Below, one piece after another: positions 7,801-15,287 of a DNA stretch of 61,621 bases. Numbering within the stretch: the stretch's first letter is position 1; every line of letters begins with the position of its first letter. Below the pieces are notes generated by a model. The model had not been told where the DNA came from, ran no database searches, and was given only the letters and a program-made list of their open reading frames with translations. The position numbers and the translations under genes were made by a program. The DNA is from a virus. The stretch is from the IMG/VR virus record IMGVR_UViG_3300048930_000318, positions 1-61,621 of that record. One strand, given 5' to 3'.

Positions 7801-8105
7801 TCTTCAAAGCCTTGACGTTCATCTGCTTTGATATGGCCAAGCGACACACCTGCCGTAGTGATCTCTCTTGCTACACGGCGGAACATCTGCTCTGTAGATG
7901 TCTCGCGTTCGGGTGTGCCGAGTTTTCCGCGAAACCAACGAGAGGTTGCAATGTTGACGGCCGTATCACTCCACGTCTCAGGGGCTTCAACGTCTTCTTG
8001 CTCAAAGACTGTTTTGCCTGTTTTCCAGTCTTTGATCTTGACGTGGTGTTTTTTTGTGGGGATAGGTTCGAGGTTGACGGTGTGGTCGAAGGGGTTTCTA
8101 GCCAT
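4842..8105 (-). CDS. nrdJ: Adenosylcobalamin-dependent (class II) ribonucleotide reductase with mini-intein
   Basis: Reduces ribonucleotides to deoxyribonucleotides, giving the phage dNTPs without an NrdB radical subunit. Visible features: the redox cysteine in TSACFL, the NPC-x-E active site (split by the intein), a second conserved cysteine in ACNLAMLRL, the class II signature SGSASKTCNVPNSYTPQDI, a TSCPD-like domain, and a C-terminal Cys cluster (CPNCGSLL, then CKTCVSCGYNSGGCG) typical of the tail that re-reduces the active site. About 1087 residues, of which 143 are intein. The start is taken at 8105, since GGAG lies 8 nt upstream, rather than the in-frame ATG at 8123. A terminator lies on each side, so it is a single-gene unit or needs read-through. 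Confidence 0.93.
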   Translation of the reverse strand: MARNPFDHTVNLEPIPTKKHHVKIKDWKTGKTVFEQEDVEAPETWSDTAVNIATSRWFRGKLGTPERETSTEQMFRRVAREITTAGVSLGHIKADERQGFEDYLVLLQQHQKGVFNTPVYLNAGWTEDPRTSACFLLAVEDNYESLTHHTEVEARVFQHGGGAGVYVGNISHEGRALSKGGYASGPLYFNEGWDRSSGAIKSGGSHRRAARDVTLPIDHPDCYRDKEYLASLPVAALDTDFIREKQIYEQIRKDLASLGHDVSMNSLVDYVLPAQNANRAVLVYDKFLQAVKEDKEWDVICPRTKEVVWTYQAKTVWEALCYATWYAADPTIKFFDNINDWNVCTKGRITLKDGTILDLDNMEITTSNPCGSREMRLKTRGGYKEIGFLEESGKTVEIWDGKAFRPAEFKVTGRRQLCKIVLEDGRTLRFTPDHVFFAYDIHSEFVYEEQVEVKNLLGWYLYDEEKNVVDEVDSALVQVVGLELCEGTELVYDFTMLEGEPYAICEGFKVHNCNEVIYPVPLVSGALIACNLAMLRLTKYFDTKTQRFDVDAYIADVRVLLTCQDIIVDYASYPTEIGTEWTRANRILGLSISDLGGLLMLRGLPYDSDEGRTFAKQIAALHFFAAYNHSTHMAESLGPCENYERNRDQVRKVFNKHRDAWVVADFNTAESYLEEVVSILISATSKNLDSFGLRNMQVVPYAPQGTTGMITDCYATGPEPLIAIQSFKTLSGGGTVIQAPPVVAVAMEAMGLDPDAHYKELVETGTLEGYPDSVVKVFETALGISVGNEVKLHIHPNGHVDMIAAVQPFISGSASKTCNVPNSYTPQDIGALYMRAWEKGVKAISIYRDGCKGAQPVSIKKEEKKEDTEQAEVIDSALVHNLQEQIANLKGELSKRSVPIQAHRVKLPDSVCSQRLKLRMAGHELYMHVGLFEDGSIGEVFLTGVQGSFVAGMVDAFATLLSLGLQYGVPFEDLYRKFEAVSFAPQGFVAGLGFCASIPALVVKSLKVGIDTGAYKRYADAFYGKSHSEVLPVVESVPVEAGSDVSDEDGHTHTVTGEPCPNCGSLLVQTGKCKTCVSCGYNSGGCG
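6570..6998 (-). other. Mini-intein in the ribonucleotide reductase
   Basis: A 143-residue insertion between NP and CNE of the reductase active site. It starts with Cys (CGSREMRLKTRGG), has an intein block-B-like segment (RTLRFTPDHVFFAYD), and ends FKVHN followed by Cys+1, which fits standard protein-splicing residues. There is no room for a homing endonuclease. The block G residue before Asn is His, as usual. Splicing would restore NPCNE, where the +1 cysteine is the predicted thiyl-radical cysteine. Unspliced enzyme should therefore be inactive. Confidence 0.88.
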
Positions 8106-8120
8106 TTGGCTTCTCCGTGA

Positions 8121-8149
8121 CAAAAAAGCCCAACAGGGTTTGTTGGGCG
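8121..8149 (-). terminator. Intrinsic terminator
   Basis: On the minus strand, the stem GCCCAACA/TGTTGGGC (8141-8148 with 8128-8135) is followed by six T (8127-8122). It sits between the gene ending at 8189 and the reductase start, so reductase expression needs its own promoter or read-through. I could not place a clear promoter in the 16 bp left. Confidence 0.85.
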
Positions 8150-8188
8150 GGTGTGGGTTGTGTGATACGTTTGAAGGTGTTTGTCTGC

Positions 8189-8632
8189 TTACTTTTCTTG
8201 GGGAGGATCTTGATTGAGCCTTGCGAGAAACCAGTCTGCGATCTTGGTGTTGACTTGATCGGCATCTACCTCTCTCTTGAGAAAGAACAGATATTCCACA
8301 CCAAGGATGTAACGTGTAGGTGAGGTTGTAACCCTGATCTCGTAATCATGCGGTTCATCTTCTGTATCAAACTTACCTGTATAGGTGTAATCACCGATGG
8401 TAAGCACAAAGCCCTCAAGACGATTTATGCGTTCAAAGATCTCTCTGAGTGTTTCTTTGTAGTGTTCCTTGTATCCTACCTCAAAGTTGATCTGAGATAC
8501 GAGTTGTGATCGGGTGTAGATGTCATATTCCAAGATTGAAAAGACTTGACATTCACCGCGTTCTGCGTGGATGCAGATGTAGGTAACCCCCTCGTGTGTT
8601 GAGGGGATTGTGGTTATATCTTTGATTGTCAT
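8189..8632 (-). CDS. Protein of unknown function
   Basis: 147 residues, not recognised. A beta-rich N-terminal half (TYICIHAERGECQVFSILEY) is followed by a helix and more strands, with an acidic middle (KFDTEDEPHDYEIRV). AGGA lies 6 nt before the ATG. The ATG overlaps the stop of the upstream methylase gene (4 nt), so translation is coupled. It is the last gene before the terminator at 8121-8149. Confidence 0.65.
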   Translation of the reverse strand: MTIKDITTIPSTHEGVTYICIHAERGECQVFSILEYDIYTRSQLVSQINFEVGYKEHYKETLREIFERINRLEGFVLTIGDYTYTGKFDTEDEPHDYEIRVTTSPTRYILGVEYLFFLKREVDADQVNTKIADWFLARLNQDPPQEK

Positions 8633-9180
8633 GGTTTTTCCTTTTCTGGTAGTTCATCACCAAAGCAGTCCCACCCTTGGAGGTGACGCCTTGCGAAGAA
8701 CTCCGCTTTTGTTGCGTTGGGGTAGAGAGTGTCGATCCTTCGCTGTACTTCGTCTGGCTTTTGGCTATGCCCCGTCCTTGGGGCCAAGATTATCTGAGAG
8801 ACGCCTTCTGAGGCTAAGGGTAGCGGTCTTCCCTTCTTGACGTTGGAAGCCACAAGGACGAGTTCTGTGGTAGGCTTCACAACAGAAGGTCTAACACCCT
8901 GCGCTCCAATGGGAGTTCTACCGTCCTTCTTGGTCTTTACCCATACAAAGGCAATACCTCGGTAGTGAAGACCTAGACGTTTGATATACTCCATAGCCGT
9001 ATCAAGTCGAGGGCAAGTAGCCCAGAGGAACAATACACCACGAGAAGAGAGCGGGTAAGTGTAGGCAAAGATCTCTTCGTCTGTCATGGTCTTGTACTCT
9101 TTGCCTACATCACCCATACCGTGTGTCGATCCGTAGTAAGACCAAGGTGGATCTGTTAGGATCACATCATAAGTTTTCAT
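8629..9180 (-). CDS. MT-A70-family adenine methyltransferase
   Basis: 183 residues covering the whole MT-A70 catalytic core, which transfers a methyl group from S-adenosylmethionine to adenine N6. The catalytic DPPW motif is near the N-terminus (DVILTDPPWSYYG). Typical later motifs follow: FLWAT, GFxWVKTK-like (IAFVWVKTKKDG), TGHSQKPDE and ELFAR-like (AEFFARRHLQGWDCFGDE). By family the target is DNA (or possibly RNA); no target-recognition domain is evident. GAGG precedes the ATG. A second MT-A70 gene lies at 29711-30286, of a clearly different subgroup. Confidence 0.88.
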   Translation of the reverse strand: MKTYDVILTDPPWSYYGSTHGMGDVGKEYKTMTDEEIFAYTYPLSSRGVLFLWATCPRLDTAMEYIKRLGLHYRGIAFVWVKTKKDGRTPIGAQGVRPSVVKPTTELVLVASNVKKGRPLPLASEGVSQIILAPRTGHSQKPDEVQRRIDTLYPNATKAEFFARRHLQGWDCFGDELPEKEKP

Positions 9181-9187
9181 GTAGCCT

Positions 9188-9745
9188 CTATAGGGCGTTC
9201 TGCCAGTTGATTGCGTCCCGATCTTCTTTTGCTTTTTTGGTTAAGATTGTGATCTTATGATCAAGCAGTGTAACAAACCACCCCTTTTCGTTGAGGCGTT
9301 TATTTGCCCCTTGAATTGCAGATCGGAGGCGGGGTGCATCCCAATCCCCAATCTGAGGGATTGCCGTGTTCAACGATATACCGCCCGCGTTCTTTACGCA
9401 AGCGACCATGTGCTTTTTCACAAATTCGATCAAGATTGCAACATCACCTTGGATGGATTCTTGATACTCTTCCTCGATCTGCTCAACTGTGGGGATCTCG
9501 TCGTCTTGTGGGTACAGTGCGTTGCCGTGCGTCTGCACAGCGGTAACAACTCGCCAGATCATCTTGACTAGATCCGCGTAGATCGTTTCTTGTGTCCACT
9601 TATCTGATTCGGTTGGTCTTATTGCGCCAACGTAATTATCAACAAAGCCAAATACTTCTTGGTGGATCGAAGGTGGTACACCATCTGGTAGGCTGTACTT
9701 GTCGGCCAAGTATGCTTGAAAGTCCAAAACATCTTGTCGAGACAT
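9188..9745 (-). CDS. Protein of unknown function
   Basis: 185 residues, not recognised. Mostly helical; the last third (DAPRLRSAIQGANKRLNEKG, then WFVTLLDHKITILTK) looks like a winged-helix or small alpha/beta module. Strong Shine-Dalgarno (AGGAG, 8 nt before ATG). It lies 7 nt upstream of the MT-A70 gene in the same leftward operon. Confidence 0.65.
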   Translation of the reverse strand: MSRQDVLDFQAYLADKYSLPDGVPPSIHQEVFGFVDNYVGAIRPTESDKWTQETIYADLVKMIWRVVTAVQTHGNALYPQDDEIPTVEQIEEEYQESIQGDVAILIEFVKKHMVACVKNAGGISLNTAIPQIGDWDAPRLRSAIQGANKRLNEKGWFVTLLDHKITILTKKAKEDRDAINWQNAL

Positions 9746-9749
9746 GGTT

Positions 9750-10025
9750 TTACTCCTTTTCCTCTATGTAGTTTTTGCCCCTTTCAGTGAGGCGGAGATA
9801 ACGAAACATATCAAAATATGATCCAGTCTTCTCAAGATAACCACGACGCATAAGGCTATTGGCTGTCTTTGTGCAAAGAAGATCTCCACCCACTTCTCTG
9901 AGTTGTATGAAGTCACGCGCACCTTGTACTCGAAAGTCTGAGTAACTTTGGCACTGTACGCCGTCATGGATTCGTTGAAGTAGATACACTTGCTGAGGTG
10001 TGAGTTTTTCCCTTTTAGCCTTCAT
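9750..10025 (-). CDS. Small winged-helix-like protein
   Basis: 91 residues. Helices around residues 9-18 (PQQVYLLQRI) and 47-60 (DLLCTKTANSLMRRGYLEKT) followed by a beta hairpin (FRYLRLTERGKNYIEE) match the pattern of a winged-helix DNA-binding domain (LxxRGYLexT...yRLTerG). No partner or target can be inferred. It is followed after 4 nt by the next gene and preceded by tRNA-Trp. Confidence 0.6.
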   Translation of the reverse strand: MKAKREKLTPQQVYLLQRIHDGVQCQSYSDFRVQGARDFIQLREVGGDLLCTKTANSLMRRGYLEKTGSYFDMFRYLRLTERGKNYIEEKE

Positions 10026-10066
10026 CGCTTCACCTTTTTTGGTTATATGTTATTGGTGTAGAGTCG

Positions 10067-10141
10067 CGGCCATGGACGGACTCGAACCGCCGCTTTGCAG
10101 ATTTGGAGTCTGCTTGTGCTTCCCATTACGACTACATGACC
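10067..10141 (-). tRNA. tRNA-Trp (anticodon CCA)
   Basis: 75 nt. Acceptor stem GGTCATG/CATGGCC with one G-U pair; anticodon stem GCAGA/TCTGC closing loop CTCCAAA (anticodon CCA); T-arm GGCGG-TTCGAGT-CCGTC; discriminator G. The D-stem is weakly paired. The 3' CCA is not encoded (CGA follows), so a host nucleotidyltransferase must add it. It is embedded between protein genes of the leftward operon and may supplement host tRNA-Trp for UGG-rich phage genes. Confidence 0.9.
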
Positions 10142-10190
10142 AGACGTGACGACAACCCCGTCACAGTGGGCTTGGATGTGTGGCTTAGGA

Positions 10191-10559
10191 TTAGACGAGT
10201 TTGCGAACGCCCTTGAAGTTGAAAACGAAATTTCCGTTTTCGTCACGCTCACGCTCTGTCACCACCTCATAGCAGTCCCAACCGTTCACTTCGGCCACTT
10301 GGTAGGCGGCGATAGTAGAAGAGGTAAGACCGCCGAGAAGGAAGGCAAAATCATCGGTGTCAAAGTTGAAGCCGTTTTTCTCTTCCGCGACAAGCTGTGA
10401 AGCAACCTTTTCTTTCACATCTTGGAAGGTCATGTCAGTCGGAACATTGAAGCCGAGGGGCTTGGTGGCGATCTCGAATCCTGCCTCTTCAAACTGTTGG
10501 AGGTAGTTCTTCTGGTCGTGGGAGGTCATGTTCACGAGTTTGATCTTGTTGTTGGTCAT
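10191..10559 (-). CDS. Protein of unknown function
   Basis: About 122 residues, starting MTNNKIKLVN at 10559 with AAAGGAAG upstream; a longer in-frame start at 10628 would lie deep inside the neighbouring gene and is unlikely. A compact alpha/beta protein with DDFAFLLGGLTSSTIAAYQV and a C-terminal beta hairpin. Not recognised. The start overlaps the end of the upstream gene by 71 nt in another frame. Confidence 0.6.
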   Translation of the reverse strand: MTNNKIKLVNMTSHDQKNYLQQFEEAGFEIATKPLGFNVPTDMTFQDVKEKVASQLVAEEKNGFNFDTDDFAFLLGGLTSSTIAAYQVAEVNGWDCYEVVTERERDENGNFVFNFKGVRKLV

Positions 10560-10977
10560 GGCTTTCTTCCTTTTTTGTTTCGCCTTCTTGGGCTTCTTGT
10601 GGAAAATACATCTTCTCGTAATTTGCAAGGGAGGCTTCTGCGATCTGAAAGAATCTTCCCTTTACACGGGCCATCAACTCGGCCTTGATTGTTTTATACT
10701 CGAAGGGTTGATCGTTGTCAAGAGTTTTTTTTGCCTCTTGCATTTCTTTTTCGATCAGACCCTCAACGATCAAACGGTAGCCTTCTCGCGCAAGAGAGGG
10801 TGGAAAGACAAGTTGATGGCTACCATCCTCGAACAATACCATCTGCGTCTCTTTAGAGACGATCTCTTTCAATCGTTTCTTGAACACCGCCAGTTCTTGT
10901 TGGCGGCGGTTGTGTTCTTGACGTTGTTGCTTGGTCTCTTGCTGTTGCTTCATGGTTACGATCTTCTTCTGGTTCAT
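10489..10977 (-). CDS. Charged helical protein of unknown function
   Basis: About 162 residues. Residues 8-45 are Gln/Arg/Glu-rich and helical (probably coiled coil); a central alpha/beta region follows, and a hydrophilic tail (residues 128-162) that is Gln/Glu/Pro-rich and likely disordered. Two starts are possible, 10977 and 10953 (MKQQQETK). The region just upstream is a 26-bp tandem duplication that duplicates the ATG context. Not recognised. Confidence 0.6.
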   Translation of the reverse strand: MNQKKIVTMKQQQETKQQRQEHNRRQQELAVFKKRLKEIVSKETQMVLFEDGSHQLVFPPSLAREGYRLIVEGLIEKEMQEAKKTLDNDQPFEYKTIKAELMARVKGRFFQIAEASLANYEKMYFPQEAQEGETKKEESHDQQQDQTREHDLPRPEELPPTV

Positions 10978-11016
10978 GTCTTTATCTTTCTCTTCTGGTT
11001 CATGTCGTTATCTTTC
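10965..11016. repeat. 26-bp tandem duplication at a gene start
   Basis: Two adjacent 26-bp units (10965-10990 and 10991-11016) differ at one base. Each contains an ATG followed by AACCAGAAGA on the minus strand. The right-hand copy overlaps the end of the upstream gene; the left-hand one supplies the start of the gene at 10489-10977. Confidence 0.85.
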
Positions 11017-11376
11017 GTTCTCGTTCGGCCCCATCTCAAGAAAGAGACGGTGGCCGTGTTTGTTGGCAATGAACTTCGCAAGGTAGGCGATGTTCGAGAA
11101 AGTCTGTCCGTCTTTGCCCCAAGCCACACCTCTTGTAGCGTCTGGGACATAGACGATTGCGGTGAAGTGTTGGGCATCTGTGCGCGATACGGACACTTCA
11201 ACCTCATCTTCAAACTCGTAGTCCACAACGGCTCTCATGTTGGAGAGTACATTACCACGGATACGGGCGATCAGATCTTCGTCTGCGATGATAACGGGGT
11301 TGTGGGCCTTGCGGCGTTTGGTTCGCACAGGAACATCTTGCAGGGTGTGGTGTGTCATGGGGGAGTAGTTGCTCAT
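11008..11376 (-). CDS. Protein of unknown function
   Basis: About 122 residues, not recognised. The start is at MSNYSPMTHH (11376), which has AAGGA 9 nt upstream; the ATG at 11385 has none. The N-terminus is basic (RTKRRKAHNP); then an acidic beta segment (DYEFEDEVEVSVSRTD) and a helix-strand C-terminus. It lies 5 nt after the resolvase gene. Confidence 0.6.
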   Translation of the reverse strand: MSNYSPMTHHTLQDVPVRTKRRKAHNPVIIADEDLIARIRGNVLSNMRAVVDYEFEDEVEVSVSRTDAQHFTAIVYVPDATRGVAWGKDGQTFSNIAYLAKFIANKHGHRLFLEMGPNENER

Positions 11377-11381
11377 GGTCT

Positions 11382-12248
11382 TCATCCTTCGTTGGTTTCA
11401 ATGACGGCGTACTCACCGTCGTTTTTTGTTGTAAAAGGCTCTCTCCAGTATCCGTCTGGGTAAGCCCCGCTTTCCTTTAGAGACTTGGTGTTTCCGAAAT
11501 CCACACCGTACGCCAAACCGAGATCGCTGAGTGTTGTGTACGCGACCAAGAAGGCGTCAGCTAAGTCGTAACCGTATCTCTTCTTCCCATCATACTTCAA
11601 GGCGATGTCCAAGTCAAGAGAAAAGATTTCTTTTGTGGCTGCGACGGAGGCTTCCTTTGGATCTCGCCCACCTACACCACACACGCCCTTAACAAGCGTT
11701 GGGCTGTATAGTTTGAATGGAAGACCCGCTTGCCAGAGTCCGACCTTAACGAGACCGCCTAACTCGTGAATTTCAGATACGCGGTGACTTTGTTGCGAGA
11801 AAGCATAGTCTTCAATACCAACATAGTTGTGACGATCTTCAAGTGTGTGTTTGTCAATATAATCAAGTACATACTGAGAGACAACGTGGAGACGGTGCAT
11901 ACGGTGATCATAGAGATCGGTATAGCGACAATCAAAGACAACAAAGTGATCTCGGTGTTTACCATCTAACATCTTCTTGGCAGGTGTGAACGCTTTGTAG
12001 TCCACAATCTCAAACTTCTTTTGAAAGGGACAGGCATCGATCACAGCAATAGCTGATCCCGTCAAAGAGAGATCAAGTCCAAAGATACGAACATAATCAG
12101 ACCGTTTGAAGGCTTCTGGTTCACGTTTCTTGAGTACCTTCTGGCGGATCTCCTTCTGTGTCTCTTTTGATTTCGTCGTCTTCTTCTCTGTCATATCGTC
12201 CGTCTTCTGGTTCTTCCCCTGTGTTGTCGAGGTCTTCTGTGCTTTCAT
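11382..12248 (-). CDS. RuvC-like Holliday junction resolvase
   Basis: 288 residues. The RNase H-fold nuclease core begins at IFGLDLSLTGSAIAVID (residue about 55), with the first catalytic Asp at 59. A Glu in NYVGIEDYAF (about 146) and Asp residues in YDLADAFLVAY (about 228 and 231) complete the usual RuvC tetrad. By family it cleaves four-way or branched DNA, relevant to resolving recombination intermediates before packaging. Residues 1-50 are a Lys-rich extension that overlaps the upstream gene by 128 nt in another frame. An internal ATG at 12194 is an alternative start. Confidence 0.8.
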   Translation of the reverse strand: MKAQKTSTTQGKNQKTDDMTEKKTTKSKETQKEIRQKVLKKREPEAFKRSDYVRIFGLDLSLTGSAIAVIDACPFQKKFEIVDYKAFTPAKKMLDGKHRDHFVVFDCRYTDLYDHRMHRLHVVSQYVLDYIDKHTLEDRHNYVGIEDYAFSQQSHRVSEIHELGGLVKVGLWQAGLPFKLYSPTLVKGVCGVGGRDPKEASVAATKEIFSLDLDIALKYDGKKRYGYDLADAFLVAYTTLSDLGLAYGVDFGNTKSLKESGAYPDGYWREPFTTKNDGEYAVIETNEG

Positions 12249-13548
12249 TGTCTTCCATCCTTCGGATCAAAGTGGAGATCCTGTTTTTTGCATAGGCAAA
12301 CCGTGTGGGATCGGATTCGATGCCTATCACTTTTCTGTTTAGCTTTGTTGCTTCATATACCGTAAAGCCTACATTTGCAAAGGGATCAAGGATCGTGTGG
12401 TATGCCGCACTCATATCCTTGATAATATCGCGCAGGTATGCTGTAGGTGGGCATCTTGGATGTACTACACCGTCAACCCAACCTTTTGAGCGGTACTGCC
12501 CGTGATTGGGTAGGTTCTGCGATGGGTTGTAGGTATAGTTGTAGTGCTGACACCCACGCACCATGTAGATCATACTGTTTTTGTAGTCTTTACGGGCTTT
12601 TTTTCTTCCGAGGTTCTTGAACTCAAGACAGGCATGGAAGCCCTCTCGAATAAATAGCCCCGCTTTCTGCATAGCCGCCTTGTACTCGTAGGCGGTATCA
12701 ATATGATCACACAACACAACAACCGTACCCCTTACGGCAAGGTATGGTACGATCTTCTCGATCCAGTCTGTTTTGATGTCAGGCGTGGGGTAGGTGAGAA
12801 CAAGCCCCACCGATCTCTCAGGTAGATGGGTCTTGAGGATCTGTGTGTACTCTCCGTTATACACCCTTGTCATTTCACTGCGCTTCACGAGATCCTTACC
12901 TGATCCAACTGTGCGTTGGATGCGTTTCTTCTCATATTGAAACTGCGCCTTTTTCTCTTTGACAAGGCGGATAGCCTCGCGCACAAGGTAGTTTCTCTCT
13001 GCGGTAGAGACAGGTTGACGTTTGATCTTCTCTCTGATCTCGTCTGGGAGGTTCGCAGGTTCCATAAGGCGCTTGATTGTGTTAGGTGATACGTCACGCG
13101 CCTTTGCCATAGCTTGCACAAACTGAGGTACGAGACCTGCTTCGATGGAGTCCTTGTTCTCTTCCTCGTAAGCCTTCTTGCGTAGGGCTAGGGCTTCTGC
13201 GAGTTCGAGGGTATCAAAGTCCTTACGAAAGACGTTCTCAGCGATCTGTAGATCGAGAAGGTGTGTCTTGTCGTCAGGCTCTACAACCAAGCATTTGACC
13301 TTGATACCAAGTTGCTTACAGGCTAGGCGGCGTCTGCGGCCCGTCACGACGATATACATAGTGCGATCTTGGACTTTTCGTTGCATGACTGTGATCGGTT
13401 GGATCTGTCCATCTTTTTTGATGGACTCTTTCAGCCCCTCAATATCGCCGTAGTCTGTGCGGTCATGTGTTCCCCTGATCGTGACGATCTCGTCGGGGTC
13501 TAGGTCAAGGACGACACTATCTTTGGGGATTAGGTTCTGCCGTGTCAT
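12121..13548 (-). CDS. ParB-like domain fused to a DNA methyltransferase domain
   Basis: 475 residues. Residues about 1-190 are ParB/Srx-like: GQIQPITV, TGRRRRLACKQLG (70-80) and QIAENVFRKDFD are the standard motifs, followed by a KorB-like helical part. Residues about 225-430 have an N4/N6 methyltransferase fold, with LDPFANVGFTVYEATKLNRK (386-405) as SAM-binding motif I. The expected catalytic (D/N/S)PP(Y/W) reads TYPTPD (252-257), so activity may be altered. Such fusions are common in phages and are thought to place methylation at ParB-recognised DNA. The acidic tail (430-475) overlaps the RuvC-like gene. Confidence 0.85.
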   Translation of the reverse strand: MTRQNLIPKDSVVLDLDPDEIVTIRGTHDRTDYGDIEGLKESIKKDGQIQPITVMQRKVQDRTMYIVVTGRRRRLACKQLGIKVKCLVVEPDDKTHLLDLQIAENVFRKDFDTLELAEALALRKKAYEEENKDSIEAGLVPQFVQAMAKARDVSPNTIKRLMEPANLPDEIREKIKRQPVSTAERNYLVREAIRLVKEKKAQFQYEKKRIQRTVGSGKDLVKRSEMTRVYNGEYTQILKTHLPERSVGLVLTYPTPDIKTDWIEKIVPYLAVRGTVVVLCDHIDTAYEYKAAMQKAGLFIREGFHACLEFKNLGRKKARKDYKNSMIYMVRGCQHYNYTYNPSQNLPNHGQYRSKGWVDGVVHPRCPPTAYLRDIIKDMSAAYHTILDPFANVGFTVYEATKLNRKVIGIESDPTRFAYAKNRISTLIRRMEDNESTEDLDNTGEEPEDGRYDREEDDEIKRDTEGDPPEGTQET

Positions 13549-13553
13549 TCTCC

Positions 13554-15287
13554 CTACCTTTCTTGGATCTCAGAGTGGCCCGTTGTGTTTCGATCTACCG
13601 TGATCGTGCGTGAGATCGTGGAGAGAATATCGGAGTGATGGGAGATAAGAAAGATCTGTTTGTATCCGATCTTGGGTAGTTTCTCGGTGACAAGGTGAAG
13701 TAGGCGTTGTCGGTTCGTGGCGTCAAGCATCGCAAAGGTCTCGTCCAAGATGATGAAGTTGGATTGAAAGCCTGTCATACTCGACACAAGATAGGCGCAA
13801 GCAAGGCGCACAGCAAAGGAGATCAAGACTTTTTCACCGCCAGACTCTAACTCAAAGATACGGGTAGATCGACCATCTAGGATCTCAAGACTTGGTTGGT
13901 ACTTTCTCTTCTTTGGTCTGTCTGTACCACAACCGCTACAGCGGCCACCTGACCACTCCGAACCACCACAAACAGGGCAGACTTTCTCGTATGTACCAAG
14001 TTCTTGGTACGGTGTGAATTGGATTCTCTTGTTGGACTCCAAAGTTTCAAGGATCTCGTTGCAGATATTCGAGACTTGGTGGAGTTCTTGGATAAGTATG
14101 GAGAGAGGTACGCCCTTATCAGAACAAGCGTGAGCGAGACGGGCAAGGTGTAAGCCTCGCACTTCAAGCGGTGCGATCTGGGATTCGAGATCCAAGAGGG
14201 TCTGTTCATACTCGGTGATCTCTCGTAGCCGATCTTCGTGGATCGCTATGTTCTTGGTATGGTTAGAGATCGCAGTCTCGTAGTTGTGGACAACGTGTTT
14301 TCCCTTCTCAATACGAATTTGAAGATCTTGTAATGGGTTGTATGCGACTTCTTGGACATCACCTAAAGAAGAGATCTCCTTGGTGAGTGTATTGATCTGC
14401 TCTTGTGTTTTACTCTTGGCTTGTGCTTGAGAGACTTGGAGTAGATCACAGTGGATTGAGAGTGTTGGGCAGATGCCTTCTTGGATGCGTTTCAGTTCAT
14501 TTTGAAGCGAGTCTAACTGAGACTGATACCTAGACCTCAATCTAAGTCTCTCAGCGTCCTTAGCCGCGTTCTGCCACGTTTCCTTGTGGTGCTGATCAAC
14601 TTGGAGTTGAAGGCTATGCAGGAGTTCGTCTGCTTTCTTTTTTCTCTCGGATACCTCGGAGATTTGGGTATGCAGAAATTCCAAGATATTCTGGTAGTCC
14701 CGCTTATTTGAGATCCTACCTTTGAGATCTTGGATCTTGTACTTGAGGATGTGGATCTGGTCTGTTACTTCTTGTCGCTTTTCTTTGATGATTGCGGAGT
14801 AGCGCGTCCACACCTGTAGTCCACTTGTCCATCTTGCGAAATAGTCCGTCTTATCCCCCAAGAGAAACAGGTGAATATCCTCCTGCACAAAGTAGGTCAG
14901 GCTGATAAAGTCGAGGTAGGTGCAGTTGAGCATCTTTGCCAGACCTACTTGGATCTCCGAGACCTTACCCGATAAGCCTGTCACTTCCATAACGGGCTGA
15001 TTGTCGCGGGTACGACCACGCTTGATCGTGATCTCTTGGTCGTTGAGGATGATCGTAACCTCGACAAACATCTGACCAACAAGTGTTTCTGTGTTGATCA
15101 GATCTGTCTCGGTAGTTCTTGGTGTAGATGGGATCTTACCAAAGAGGGCGTAGGTGAGTGCTTTGAAGATTGAGGATTTACCCGATCCGTTATGACCGAT
15201 GATCGCTAGAGTCTCGTTCGGGTTGAACGAGATCGTTTGATCCTTGTAACTCAAGAAGTTCTTTAATCTTATAGTCTTTAGCTGCAT
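13554..15287 (-). CDS. SbcC/Rad50-like recombination nuclease ATPase (T4 gp46-like)
   Basis: 577 residues. The ATPase head is split: Walker A GHNGSGKSS (31-39) at the N-terminus; ABC signature ESGGEKVLIS (481-490) and Walker B FIILDETFAMLD (511-522) at the C-terminus. Coiled coil lies between about 160 and 420. CPTLSIHC (273-280) near the coil apex could be a divergent hook, and a four-Cys zinc site (CPVC at 437-440, C450, C453) stands just before the signature. With the gp47-like nuclease (16075-17250) it would process DNA ends for recombination-dependent replication. Good ribosome site (AAAGGA); the start overlaps the preceding gene by 98 nt. Confidence 0.9.
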   Translation of the reverse strand: MQLKTIRLKNFLSYKDQTISFNPNETLAIIGHNGSGKSSIFKALTYALFGKIPSTPRTTETDLINTETLVGQMFVEVTIILNDQEITIKRGRTRDNQPVMEVTGLSGKVSEIQVGLAKMLNCTYLDFISLTYFVQEDIHLFLLGDKTDYFARWTSGLQVWTRYSAIIKEKRQEVTDQIHILKYKIQDLKGRISNKRDYQNILEFLHTQISEVSERKKKADELLHSLQLQVDQHHKETWQNAAKDAERLRLRSRYQSQLDSLQNELKRIQEGICPTLSIHCDLLQVSQAQAKSKTQEQINTLTKEISSLGDVQEVAYNPLQDLQIRIEKGKHVVHNYETAISNHTKNIAIHEDRLREITEYEQTLLDLESQIAPLEVRGLHLARLAHACSDKGVPLSILIQELHQVSNICNEILETLESNKRIQFTPYQELGTYEKVCPVCGGSEWSGGRCSGCGTDRPKKRKYQPSLEILDGRSTRIFELESGGEKVLISFAVRLACAYLVSSMTGFQSNFIILDETFAMLDATNRQRLLHLVTEKLPKIGYKQIFLISHHSDILSTISRTITVDRNTTGHSEIQER

